A program made the position numbers and the translations under genes. Below, piece by piece: positions 34,376 through 45,239 of a stretch of 64,000 nucleotides of DNA. The notes beneath the pieces were generated by a model. That model ran no database searches. It worked only from the letters and a program-made list of their open reading frames with translations, and was not told the DNA's origin. Origin of the DNA: Monoplex corrugatus (taxonomy: Eukaryota > Mollusca > Gastropoda > Littorinimorpha > Ranellidae). The stretch spans positions 1,283,492-1,347,491 of the forward strand of contig CM060312.1 of assembly GCA_030674185.1 (NCBI GenBank). The letters are read 5' to 3'. Position 1 is the stretch's first letter. Every line of letters begins with the position of its first letter.

Positions 34376-36063
34376 TATTGACTGTGTGTATGTGTGTGTG
34401 TGGATGATGTTATTGACTGTGTGTATGTGTGTGTGTGGATGATGTTATTGACTGTGTGTATGTGTCAGGCTGGGGAACTCTCCTTGGATCCGAGGATTTT
34501 CGAGATTTTTCAAAGCGACTTCCGAGAAAAAGAAAACGGGTCCGAGAAAAAAAAAAAAAAAAAAAAAACCGCCGAGGAAAAAAAATCGTGAAGGACTTGA
34601 TCACTCCGAGTCCATTACCGTTCCGCATCCAGTATTTCCAGTCCAGGTTTTCATCAGACCATTTTTCAAGGCAGTTCCGCCCGCGGTTGTGAGGGTATTT
34701 CCGCGTGTTTTATGAAACTGTTGCTGAGGCGGGCGCATCAATTTGTGAACACGATTTTCGCAGCCATTTTCTGCATGTTTCACAAGAGTCTAACGCTTCA
34801 GTAGAGTCTACGATCGGCAAAATGTCATGCGTATCACACATCGTAAATCGTGGCGAGACGTTTGACGAAGGATCAATTAGCAACAAATGGAGATGGGACT
34901 GGACTGAAAAGTCAACAAAAGTGGCAGGTTATGATCAACGAGTTTCAACTTGCATTCGCAAAGTGAACAAGGCTGGAGAGGCCATCAGTCAGTATGGAAA
35001 CAAGCAGCAAAGGACCACAAGAGAGGCTAAGATGTACAAGTGGATCTGTGGCTGTAGACTCAGTAGACTGATGCCAGTATTTGACTTTGAACAAATCTGT
35101 GGGTGATGCATCATTTAGTAGAACATTACGGGGACTCAGTTCGTGAAGATTGAATCATTGAACTTTTGAAGCAAGGCACTACAGTACATCAAGAAAATGG
35201 AGAAAAGAAAGTTGTTTTTTTTGGTATGATTTCTTTCCATACTGCATGGTAAATAAGATGCTTTTAGTTTGGTTTCTTTGCATGCCACATGGTAATTTGC
35301 CTATCACGAGAGGCCACGAAAGGGTCTTCAAAAATGCTCGAATTCAATTTCGGCCTGGGGGCTTCGCTCCCCTGCCCCCCCACCAGGGGCATTGCCCCTG
35401 GACCCTACCGGGGCCTAGGCGGCCCCTGAACCCCGGCCTATTTTTCAGAGATTTTTGGGATCACCTGTTCCCCAGCCTGATGTGTGTGTGTGGATGATGT
35501 TATTGACTGTGTGTATGTGTGTGTGTGGATGATGTTATTGACTGTGTGTATGTGTGTGTGTGATGATGTTATTGACTGTGTGTATGTGTGTATGTGGATG
35601 ATGTTATTGACTGTGTGTATGTGTGTGTGTGGATGATGTTATTGACTGTGTGTATATTGTGTGTGTGGATGATGTTATTGACTGTGTGTATGTGTGTGTG
35701 TGGATGATGTTATTGACTGTGTGTATGTGTGTGTGGATGATGTTATTGACTGTGTGTATGTGTGTGTGTGGATGATGTTATTGACTGTGTGTATAGTGTG
35801 TGTGTGGATGATGTTATTGACTGTGTGTATGTGTGTGTGTGGATGATGTTATTGACGGTGTATGTGTGTGTGGATGATGTTATTGACTGTGTGTATGTGT
35901 GTGTGTGGATGATGTTATTGACTGTGTGTATGTGTGTGTGTGGATGATGTTATTGACTCTGTGTATGTGTGTGTGTGGATGATGTTATTGATGTGGAGTT
36001 TATGGTGTGTGGTGGATGATGTATTGACTCTGTGTATGTGTGTGTGTGGATGATGATGTGTTG
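34376..36063. repeat. Minisatellite, 33-35-bp unit, split by a transposon
   Basis: Copies of ggatgatgttattgactgtg followed by tgtatgtgtgtgtg, a derivative of the preceding 27-bp unit. Two and a half copies lie left of the element at 34466-35479 and about 16 to its right. Confidence 0.93.
34466..35479 (+). mobile_element. TIR DNA transposon remnant, third zinc-finger family member
   Basis: Bounded by a perfect 13-bp terminal inverted repeat, caggctggggaac and its reverse complement at 35467-35479; the CAGG start is hAT-like. The flanks share atgtgt, but the surrounding repeat makes the target duplication uncertain. From 34822 a frame reads MSCVSHIVNRGETFDEGSIS, NKWRWDWTEKSTK and CIRKVNKAGEAISQYGNKQQ, and ends at a TGA at 35104. 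The KWRWDW block and the following IRKVNKAGE align with KWSWKWLSEKD...WCRKTNKLG at 9660. The cysteine pair is lost. The 3' part is a GC-rich tract (gggggcttcgctcccctg) also seen in shortened form at 10110. Confidence 0.65.
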
Positions 36064-36130
36064 TGTGTGGTGGTGTGTGAGACTGTTGTATGTGTGTGTG
36101 TGGTGTGTTGTGTGTGTGTGTGTGTGTGTG

Positions 36131-36161
<31 letters not shown>

Positions 36162-36266
36162 GGTGTGTATGTTGTGTGTGTGTGTGTGTGTGTGTTGTGT
36201 GTGTGTTGTGTGTGTGTTGTGTGTGTGTGTATGTTGTGTGTGTGTTGTGTGTGTGTGTTGTGTGTG

Positions 36267-36307
<41 letters not shown>

Positions 36308-36315
36308 GTGTGTGT

Positions 36316-36346
<31 letters not shown>

Positions 36347-36516
36347 TGTGTGTGTTGTGTGTGTGTTGTGTGTGTGTGTGTGTGTGTGTGTGTTGTGTGT
36401 GTGTGTGTGTTGTGTGTTGTGTTGTGTGTGTGTGTGTGTGTGTGTGTATGATGATGTCATTGTCCTGTGTGTTGTGTGGTGTGTGTGTGTGTTGTGTGGT
36501 ATGATGATGACATTGT

Positions 36517-36547
<31 letters not shown>

Positions 36548-36805
36548 TGTGTGTGTGTGTGTGTGTATGATGATGTCATTGTCACTGTGTGTTGTGTTGT
36601 GTGTGTGTGTGTGTGTGTGTGTATGATGATGACATTGTCATTGTGTGTGTGTGTGTGTGTGTTGTGTGTGTGTGTGTGTTGTGTGTGTGTGTGTGTATGA
36701 TGATGTCATTGTCACTGTGTGTTGTGTGTGTGTGTGTGTGATGATGTCATTGTCACTGTGTGTTGTGTGTGTGTGTGATGATGTCATTGTCACTGTGTGT
36801 TGTGT
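36064..36805. repeat. Compound (GT)n microsatellite with TGATGATGTCATTGTC blocks
   Basis: More than 700 bases of (tg)n/(tgtt)n. Six blocks with atgatgatgtcattgtc or its atgatgatgacattg variant are spaced irregularly between 36447 and 36795. It ends about 20 bases before the acceptor of the next exon. Confidence 0.95.
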
Positions 36806-36819
36806 GTGCACTGATGCAG

Positions 36820-36921
36820 GAAGTTACGGTGCTGGTGTGACTATTGTCGGTGAAGGTCAAGAGATGATGGAGTTGCAGTCCATTGAGCGCAGGATCACCA
36901 CGCACATCCTGCCCCTGCCAG
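36820..36921 (+). CDS. DDX20: DDX20/Gemin3 exon, end of helicase core
   Basis: After the split glycine, the exon reads SYGAGVTIVGEGQEMMELQS, then IERRITTHILPLP. It corresponds to the last strand and helix of the second RecA-like domain (in vertebrates G-x-x-G-x-TVTY ... LPLPDPIP). The aspartate of PLPDPIPSDL is split over the next intron. The acceptor is ctgatgcag at 36811-36819, preceded by UG-repeat rather than a polypyrimidine tract. The donor is gtaaca from 36922. Confidence 0.92.
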
Positions 36922-37863
36922 GTAACATCCTTGAGGTTTTTGTTTTGGGTGTGTGTGTGTTTTGCTTTACTGCTATTTGTTGATTATCACAGTATTCTGT
37001 GGTGATTAGCTAACATTGCTTACTCCTGGTCAGTACTAACATGGAACAATAAATAGTTAAAAGAAAATGACTGTTGTGTGACTGAAAGTCTCTGGCACTG
37101 GACAGCAAGTGTTATTTCTCTTTCACGATAACACAGCAGTTCTGTTTTTATTCAAAGTTGCTTTAATTCCACAAGCTCTGCTTTGTTCACAAGTGTTCAG
37201 TGGTGACAGCTATGTTTCGTGTGCCCTTGTGCAAAATGATATCCATTTAAAGTGCAGGTAGGATAGTGGACAACGCCCTGTGTAGTCATGTGGTATCCTG
37301 CCTCATGAGAACTGATTCTCTCCTCTTTGTGTCAACAATGCTCAGCAGGCCACAAGTTCCCTTGACTGTGCATCTGTGATAAATGTGTTCAGATCACATG
37401 CAGTACCATATCTGACTGATGCAGAGTGGCACATGATCACTCTGTGGACATTACCTGACCCAGTGTTTACTGAAAACGTGGTGAAAAATTGCCCTCCAGG
37501 TGGTGCTCCGTCCCACTTGACCGTGTATATTTGCCTGGTATCCTGTCTGATGACAGCCAATTCTCTCCCCTTTGTTTCAACAGTGTTGAGCAGGCCACAG
37601 GTTACCTTGACTGTCTGCTTAATTGATGAATGTTTTCTGCTGTCCGCTGGTTTTATGGCAACATCTCCCTATTATCACTGTCAGGGTGTCCTTAGATGAC
37701 ACATCATCCTACTTTGCTAAACTGAAAAGGTCTGGGCAGGCCCAGAATAGCTCTGTGAACTTTAGTGGATTCCAAACTTGTTGAGTGATGGGGGTGGGGA
37801 GTGAACCGAAGGACACCTGGGCACCTCCATCAGCTGGCAGATGTGACAGATGAGATCATCTTG
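36922..37863. other. Intron with an imperfect 110-bp direct repeat
   Basis: The segment at about 37290-37380 (tggtatcctgcctcatgaga, then gctcagcaggccacaagtt) recurs at 37538-37615 (tggtatcctgtctgatgaca, then ttgagcaggccacaggtta). A minus-strand frame through the interval (37342-37560) was not recognised. No exon is expected because the flanking exons join in frame. Confidence 0.55.
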
Positions 37864-39014
37864 GAAAGGTAGCACCACTGAAAGGTACATACCTGTCTGT
37901 GACTGGAGGTAGTCCTGGGAAAGGTAGCACCACTGAAAGGTACATACCTGTCTGTGACTGGAGGTAGTCCTGGGAAAGGTAGCACCACTGAAAGGTACAT
38001 ACCTGTCTGTGACTGGAGGTAGTCCTGGGAAAGGTAGCACCACTGAAAGGTACATACCTGTCTGTGACTGGAGGTAGTCCTGGGAAAGGTAGCACCACTG
38101 AAAGGTACATACCTGTCTGTGACTGGAGGTAGTCCTGGGAAAGGTAGCACCACTGAAAGGTACATACCTGTCTGTGACTGGAGGTAGTCCTGGGAAAGGT
38201 AGCACCACTGAAAGGTACATACCTGTCTGTAACTGGAGGTAGTCTGTACATACCTGTCTGTGACTGGAGATAGTCCTGGGAAAGGTAGCACCACCGAAAG
38301 GTACATACCTGTCTGCAACTGGAGGTAGTCCTGGGAAAGGTAGCACCACTGAAAGGTACATATCTGTCTGTGACTGGAGGTAGTCCTGGGAAAGGTAGCA
38401 CCACTGAAAGGTACATACCTGTCTGTGACTGGAGGTAGTCCTGGGAAAGGTAGCACCACTGAAAGGTACATACCTGTCTGTGACTGGAGGTAGTCCTGGG
38501 AAAGGTAGCACCACTGAAAGGTACATACCTGTCTGTGACTGGAGGTAGTCCTGGGAAAGGTAGCACCACTGAAAGGTATATACCTGTCTGTGACTGGAGG
38601 TAGTCCTGGGAAAGGTAGCACCACTGAAAGGTACATACCTGTCTGTGACTGGAGGTAGTCCTGGGAAAGGTAGTACCACTGAAAGGTACATACCTGTCTG
38701 TGACTGGAGGTAGTCCTGGGAAAGGTAGCACCACTGAAAGGTACATACCTGTCTGTGACTGGAGGTAGTCCTGGGAAAGGTAGCACCACTGAAAGGTACA
38801 TATCTGTCTGTGACTGGAGGTAGTCCTGGGAAAGGTAGCACCACTGAAAGGTACATACCTGTCTGTGACTGGAGGTAGTCCTGGGAAAGGTAGCACCACT
38901 GAAAGGTACATACCTGTCTGTGACTGGAGGTAGTCCTGGGAAAGGTAGCACCACTGAAAGGTACATACCTGTCTGTGACTGGAGGTAGTCCTGGGAAAGG
39001 TAGCACCACTGAAA
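37864..39014. repeat. Minisatellite, 55-bp unit
   Basis: About 21 copies of a 55-bp unit starting aaaggtagcaccactgaaag and containing tacctgtctgtgactgg. Identity is very high; one copy near 38240 is shortened. The unit has no stop in any minus-strand frame, so three overlapping minus-strand frames of about 390-460 codons span it. These are a by-product of the repeat. Lack of unique spacers separates it from a CRISPR-like pattern. Confidence 0.96.
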
Positions 39015-39714
39015 ATGGGCAGCACTGGATTTCTTCAAGTTTTGTGTTCCATTGAATATCGAAGTTCAATGAATACAAACCAAAAACAGTTGTGTTGAAA
39101 ATAAAACGTAACATTAACAACCAAACAAAACACAAATCTGTCATAAACTATAAGTTCAACTTGACTGCGATTGTCAGATTTCTTGAGCAGATTGTGCACG
39201 TTATCAAACTTGACAATATATAGCAAGCCAGCCATGTAAACTCCTTTCACTAGTGAAGAAAGCTATGTTGATTGCCTGATGACTTGATTGTTTTTGTGTC
39301 TTTCTTCGCTGTAGAAATGTTTGGTCCAAGGACTGTAGCTTTTGAGCGCTTCATGGCAGTGACACGACAGGAAATTCAGGGTCACTGTTGACCAATAATT
39401 GGTAAAGCTCAGTAACTGGATTGGAAAACTTGCAAAATGGGGTTAAACTTAATTGTGGTATGCAGACAGATTCAAATCATTACTGTGTACTCACCATTGG
39501 GGAGAAAAGTTTCATTTTTACTTGCCAAAAAGTTTTTCTACTCACCATGGCAAATAAAATAATCGTCACTTTCAGGGCTGTACCATAGTAGTAATGCAAT
39601 AAGTCTTCTTACTCCAGCTTGAGTGACCACTGTTTTTAAAAATATGTTGGTGCAACCATTATGTTAACATGAAAAGAAAATATGGTTTATAATGATGATA
39701 TGTTTTGTGTGTAT

Positions 39715-39717
<3 letters not shown>
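39015..39717. other. Intronic unique sequence
   Basis: About 700 bases of AT-rich, non-repetitive sequence. No exon or mobile element recognised. Confidence 0.5.
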
Positions 39718-39752
<35 letters not shown>

Positions 39753-39763
39753 TGCATGTGTGT

Positions 39764-39796
<33 letters not shown>
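39718..39796. repeat. (GT)n microsatellite touching the last acceptor
   Basis: (gt)n interrupted by tatgtgtgtgcatg; it ends directly in tatacag, the acceptor of the last exon. Confidence 0.95.
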
Positions 39797-39799
<3 letters not shown>

Positions 39800-39802
39800 C
39801 AG

Positions 39803-42800
39803 ATCCCATCCCCAGTGACTTGGTAAATCGACAACTACCGGTGAAGCTGTATGATGTAGTCAGCACACAACAGTTGCTCACACACACTGGTGATGGTGAA
39901 CACAGGACACAGAGTGATGGTGAGCATAGGATACTGACTGATGGTGAGCACAGGACACAGAGTAATGGTGAGCACAAGACACATCATGGTGGTGAGCATA
40001 GGATACTGACTGATGGTGAGCACAAGACACAGCATGATGGTGAGCATAGGATACTGACTGATGGTGAGCACAGGACACAGAGTAATGGTGAGCACAAGAC
40101 ACTTCATGGTGGTGAGCATAGGATACTGACTGATGGTGAGCACGAGACACAGAGTAATGGTGAGCAAAGGACACAGAGTGATGGTGAGTCACAGCCAAAT
40201 TCAGTAGGACTAGCACTCTGCCCACCAGAGGGAACAGGCATCATGGATGAAGCAGACACACCACAACAACAGTCAGTAGGACTAGCACTCTGCCCACCAG
40301 AGGGAACAGGCATCATGAATGAAGCAGACACACCACAACAACAGTCAGTAGGACTAGCACTCTGCCCACCAGAGGGAAGAGATGTGAAAGTGGGCAACAT
40401 TGGGACCTTACTGAGTGCTGATGATCCACAGGAGTCGAGAATAGAAAGTGAAGGTGATGTTACCCCGTTGAGTGGTGATGTTACCCCGTTGAGTGGTGAT
40501 GTTACCCCGTTGAGTGGCAATGACTGTGTTACAGGAGGTCCGCAGAGTCAAGTTGTTTTACACGCAGGTAACAGCAGCACCAGGAGCTCACAGAATGGTG
40601 ATGATGGTTGTGTTGTGCAGGAGGATGAAGATGTTGATGTTGGTGTTGGTGGTGATGGAGTACGAGGAGGACAGCAGGTCTGTCCTGAACAGTGTGGTGA
40701 TCATTCCCTTTCTAACAGTCATCAACAGTCGACAACATGTTCTGCTGCTGCTTCTGCAGGATTGAGTACCAGTGATGTAGCTGGTAATGCTGTAACAACT
40801 GAGGGCGTTGTTGTCAGTCACAGTGCAACATTTAACCTGTGTGCGTCAACAGACAGTGGTGGTGTTTAACCTGTGTGCGTCAACAGACAGTGGTGGTGTT
40901 AACCTGTGTGCGTCAACAGACAGTGGTGGTGTTAACCTGTGTGCGTCAACAGACAGTGGTGGTGTTTGACCTTGTGTACATCAGCAGACGGTGGTGGTGT
41001 TGACACCATGGGTGTACATCAACAGACAGTGGTGGTGTTGACCAACAAAGGGTTGCTAACCAATGTACTTCAGCACAGAAAAGTGTTGTCAGTCACAATA
41101 CAACATCTGGGTTGTGCAGAGAAACTGATAACTTGGACACAAAACCAGACAGTGTCAGAGCAAATGCCTCTGACATCAGGAACATTGTCGCCAGTGTCCA
41201 GATGGCGCCATTGTCTGTGAAGAGAAGTGCCAGAGGTCATGCCACGGCCAACTTGTGGACCAGCATGCTGAATGAGCAGTCCTGTGACCATTGGTGTGAC
41301 ACAGTGCAAGCCAGTGAACAAAGACAAGACACCTTGATTTCATCACACAACGCTATCAGAAAGACACAGGACCAGAAAATTACCAGCATGACAGAAGAAA
41401 CTGTGCAGTTGTCATTCGAGAGTGAGCTGGCCATGTACATAGCGGCCAGATCCGGGATGACTAACACTGAACGTAGTGGGCATACTAAAGAACATGCATC
41501 ACCGGACAGCATGTCCGTGGCCAGCCGACCTGTCAGTAAAGCCAGACGCAGGCTTACCCCTGGACAGAAACAGAAAACGTCTCTTCCAGTCACACGCGGT
41601 AGGTTTCTGTTGGATGATACGGCGCAGGCAGAGAACACGCAATCTGCATCTGTTCAGAGTAGCTCAGTTGAACCGCAGTTGAAAGCAGCAGTTGAAGAGG
41701 GCAGGTTGTCCAACACCGAGTCCTTGTCTCTTGCACGTAGTACAGAGTCAGCTGGAGCATGGGACACCAAGAAGTCAGCCGGTGTCAGTGGACATGTAGA
41801 ACTGAATGCTGCAGGCGTCCAAGGTGTAAAAGAAAACCAAAATACTCCAGATCTCATTTGTGTAAAACAAAACCAAAGTGGTCCCAGTGTCCATAGTGCA
41901 AAACAAGAAGTGAAATCTTCAGTTGACAACACCACTAGCAGAACAACGTGTGCTTCCCGTCAGCAGAAATCCAAAGCACAGGTTGTGAATGGGACAGAAA
42001 CAGATGACTATGTCAGGAAGATGCACACAAACGCTCTACGACCTCCCAACGTTACTGTCTCCTTCCTGGGAAAGTCCGGGAGGAACAGGATTCCAGTATC
42101 TTACAACTCTGCCCTGCAGGATTATAAACAGCATTTAGAAAAGAATGACAAGACTTCCTTCAAGACAGCCAGCGACATTGTAGACCAGACGTTCACCGTA
42201 CCCACAATGGTGGACCAGAGCCAATGTCAACAGCTTGCTCAGTTTCTGCATCAGTTTCATGCCCTGATGAATCAGAGAAGCCAGGAATCAGACAAAGAGA
42301 ACCTGGACTTTGGTGGTGCAGTTCAGAACTGCCTGAGTCTTGCAGAAAACGAAGAGAAAGGCAATGCCCATGGAATACTAACAAGGGTTGACAGGGGTGC
42401 GGGTGACCCTGGTCTAGATGACACAAATAGTGAAGATGAAAAGCGTTTAGCAAAGGGACCACTAGATGATAATGCTGCGCTGATCACATCAGACGGCAAT
42501 GTTGTCAAAGAACACCCCTTTATGAAGCAAGGACAGAGCCACAAGTTTGACATGGCATCAAACAAAGAACTACCATTAGCGAACATAAACAAAGTGACTT
42601 CAGACAAAAAACAGCCTGCTGTGAAGAAAGAAGAGTACAATACACTTGACAAGTCTGATGTGTTGTTGGACAAAGAACAGACCACTGTGAAGAAAGAAGA
42701 GTACAATACACTTGACAAGTCTGATGTGCTGTTGGACAAAGAACAGACCACTGTGAAGAAAGGAGAGAGGAATGGGTGGAGGTGTGGGAAGAGAGGTGGG

Positions 42801-45059
42801 AGAGCCCCCAGGTATCATCCTATGGCTGTTGTGGGTCTGGCCACAGCTCACATGTTTGACACTGCTGACAGTGGTCAGGCCTCCAGCAGGACAAGAAATA
42901 CAGCATCTGTACACTCATCGGTATTAACAGGCAGTGACAATACAGCATCTGTACACTCATCGGTATTAACAGGCAGTGACAATACAGCATGTGTACACTC
43001 ATCTGTATTAACAGGCAGTGACAATACAGCATCTGTACACTCATCGGTATTAACAGGCAGTGACAATACAGCATCTGTACACTCATCGGTATTAACAGGC
43101 AATGACAGCATCTCCACTACTAGTGCAGACACCATGGTAAAGAAACAGCCCCCTCTGTACCCATATCAACAAGCAGGCAGTACCAGCAGCACACACAACC
43201 ATGAGACTGGCCCTCACGCTGACATCGCCCCTAAACAAGTTACCTTGTCTTTAAAGAAACGACAGCTTGTCAAAAATTGTGCTATATCCCCTGTATTTCA
43301 ACATCTCTCCCACGAAAATGCTGAATCCCACACACGGAGGGACATTGGTTCCTTACAACCTCGTCATGCTGTATTTGGGAAACAGGAAGAAGCTAAACAG
43401 AGGAGAGGTTGGGTAAATCAGGGTCAAGGACAAGGAGCCATCCCAAAGCGCCATCCAGTGAAGCAAGAGAAGGCGGAGGACAGTGACAACTCCTCCGGCA
43501 CCACCACCTCCACCTCCACATCCCATGACATCCATTTCCCTCAGCAAGGCGGCGCCGAGCAGAACTCCATGTGCTTCCACAATCAATATGCCATGGACGG
43601 CGCGGTGAAGACGCGCAGCAAAAAACTGGGCCCCGTGGTTCGAGCTCGCCGAAAAGAGCAGGAAGACAGAGTGAAGCGGCATGCGGACATGTGGTCATCT
43701 CCAGAGGACACATCACACCACAGACATGATGCTGGTGATGTTGAACAGTCACAGCACAACTGTCACAAGCATGGTGTTCAGATCACAGCAGTATATGGAG
43801 CGGACACAACTCGAGCTGACTATTCTGCCAGCCACCAAGGTTGGTGGTATCCTTATGGTGAGCAAGATGACCATGCTCGCAACACTCACAGAACATTTCC
43901 AGTTCGTCTCCACACAGCAGAAACAGCACAGGCAAAGTCATGGTCCTATTCAGCATATCCACCTGATTGCCAGCTGTCTTCCCTGGCCTGTCCTCCAGTT
44001 GTTCATGCACCAGCCTATTCTTGTGGTGTCCATACCTCAGTCCCTTGGCATGGCTACATGGGGGGTCTTGGTGGCCACAGGTCCAGTGAATGGAACCAGC
44101 ACGAAATGGGCCGTGCTGCCATTCACAAAGAGAATGCTAATTACCAGCAGTTTCAACAAGCGCTCACTGACACCCAGCCTTTCACAGCACTTAGCTATCC
44201 TTTCCAGCACTGGGTACAATCAGGTAGCTACCCCAGCCCCTTTGAACAATCCCAGACACAGGCAGTAGAAAGTCACCCCTACCCCTATGGACAAGCCCCA
44301 GATTACCCCATGCAGCAGTCACTATGTTCAGGTAGTCACCCCTGTCCCTATGGGCAAGCCCCAAGTTACACCATGCAGCAGTCGCAGCCACAGCCTGTAG
44401 ATAGTCGTCCATACCCCTATGGGCAAGCCCCAAGTTACACCATGCAGCAGTCACAGCCACAGCCTGTAGATAGTCGTCCATACCCCTATGGGCAAGCCCC
44501 AAGTTACACCATGCAGCAGTCGCATCCACAGCCTGTAGATAGTCGTCCATACCCCTATGGGCAAGCCCCAAGTTACACCATGCAGCAGTCGCAGCCACAG
44601 CCTGTAGATAGTCGTCCATTCCCCTATGGGCAAGCCCCAAGTTACACCATGCAGCAGTCGCAGCCACAGCCTGTAGATAGTCGTCCATACCCCTATGGGC
44701 AAGCCCCAGATTACCCCAGGCAGCAGTCGCAGCGGCAAGGAGCAGACAGCAGCAATCAGCACTATCAGCCAGCATGGGATGGTCCGGCCACACACAGTTA
44801 CAACCGTCGACCAGCATGGGATGGTCCGGCCACACACAGTTACAACCGTCGACCAGCATGGGATGGTCAGGATCATGTGTTTGGCCAGTGGCATGACAAC
44901 TCTCAGTACTGTGGCATGATGGGAACAAAAACATCAGCTGTCAATCCGTCGTCCTCAGAGGATCTGGCGCTTAGACAAGCAGTTACAGCCAACTGCTGGC
45001 ACAAGTACCTGCAGAAAATGGCCAAGTTCTATGCCAAACATTGCGAACAATATCAATGA
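39803..45059 (+). CDS. DDX20: DDX20/Gemin3 last exon, long repeat-rich C-terminal tail (frame break)
   Basis: The exon begins by completing aspartate: DPIPSDLVNRQLPVKLYDV, matching the DDX20 PLPDPIPSGL junction. Frame 1 then runs through coding repeats to a TAA at 40867. Frame 3 is open from 41004 to the TGA at 45057-45059, and the same repeat motif (STDSGGV) occurs in both frames. One gene is therefore broken by small indels, not two genes. The tail (about 1,700 residues) is far longer than in vertebrates (about 400). It contains NVTVSFLGKSGRNRIPVSYN, lysine/glutamate repeats and a Tyr/Gln/Pro-rich low-complexity part. It ends ANCWHKYLQKMAKFYAKHCE, which resembles the aromatic C terminus of other DDX20 proteins. 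The tail is expected to mediate SMN/Gemin contacts. Confidence 0.85.
39890..40190 (+). repeat. Coding minisatellite, 24-bp unit (GEHRTQSD)
   Basis: About 12 copies of an 8-residue unit alternating GEHRTQSD/N, GEHRILTD and GEHKTHHG types. The triple RILTD-RTQSN-KT(H/L)HG recurs as a larger 72-bp unit. Confidence 0.93.
40201..40376 (+). repeat. Coding repeat, 72-bp unit (SVGLALCPPEG)
   Basis: Two full copies and one partial copy of SVGLALCPPEGTGIM plus D/N, EADTPQQQ. Starts are at 40201, 40273 and 40345. Confidence 0.93.
40453..40516 (+). repeat. Coding repeat, 21-bp unit (GDVTPLS)
   Basis: Three nearly identical copies of ggtgatgttaccccgttgag followed by t, encoding GDVTPLS. Confidence 0.93.
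40832..41045 (+). repeat. Coding repeat, 33-bp unit (NLCASTDSGGV) with frame breaks
   Basis: Copies of aacctgtgtgcgtcaacaga plus cagtggtggtgtt. Most junctions are gttaacc, which stays in frame. The junctions at 40864 (gtttaacc) and 40964 (gtttgacc) carry an extra t and give stops. The copy at 40970 has a further extra t (ccttgtg). Frame 3 resumes with CTSTDSGGVDQ near 41013. Confidence 0.9.
42613..42760 (+). repeat. Coding repeat, 66-bp unit (KKEEYNTLDKSDVLLDKEQ)
   Basis: Two and a half copies of VKKEEYNTLDKSDVLLDKEQ plus TT. A highly charged stretch. Confidence 0.92.
42895..43107 (+). repeat. Coding repeat, 42-bp unit (SVHSSVLTGSDNTA)
   Basis: Five copies of a serine-rich 14-residue unit. 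Differences are limited to a few synonymous or single-residue changes (cggt/ctgt, gcatgtg). Confidence 0.93.
44255..44745 (+). repeat. Coding repeat, 69-bp unit (Tyr/Gln/Pro-rich)
   Basis: Six to seven copies of a 23-residue unit, PYPYGQAPSYTMQQSQPQPV followed by DSR. This makes a Tyr/Gln/Pro-rich low-complexity domain of the type found in condensate-forming RNA-binding proteins. Confidence 0.93.
44767..44870 (+). repeat. Coding repeat, 42-bp unit (PAWDGPATHSYNRR)
   Basis: Two full copies and a partial third copy of PAWDGPATHSYNRR. Confidence 0.92.
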
Positions 45060-45239
45060 CATTAGTTCACAATTATATGCCAGATGATTTGAACAGCATT
45101 GATATAGTTTACAGTTGTATGCCAAATAGAGCAAACAACATCAGTGACGTTGGTTCACATTTCCATGCCAAATGATTTAACAGCAACATTGATGTAGTCT
45201 ACAGTTGTATGCCAAATAGAGCAAACAACATCAGTGACT
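45060..45239 (+). repeat. DDX20 3' flank with a 90-bp duplication
   Basis: The segment tacagttgtatgccaaatag with agcaaacaacatcagtgac appears at about 45111 and 45201. The copy at 45640-45700 (catcagtgact, tttacagttgtttgcc) continues the same repeat after the inserted Penelope-type repeat. This is presumably the beginning of the 3' UTR. Confidence 0.7.

Noticed and set aside
37342..37560. Minus-strand frame YTVKWDGAPPGGQ as a gene
   Set aside because: Short, inside an intron and overlapping a duplicated segment, with no recognisable domain.
39682..39802. Start codon at 39682 for a separate gene leading into the last exon
   Set aside because: The upstream codons are (GT)n-encoded CVCV; the DPIPSDL junction and the tatacag acceptor show that coding starts at 39803 as a DDX20 exon.
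41112..45059. A separate gene starting at 41112
   Set aside because: No ATG context there (the first codon would be TTG). The same frame continues upstream to 41004 with the STDSGGV repeat of the preceding frame, and the C terminus fits DDX20.
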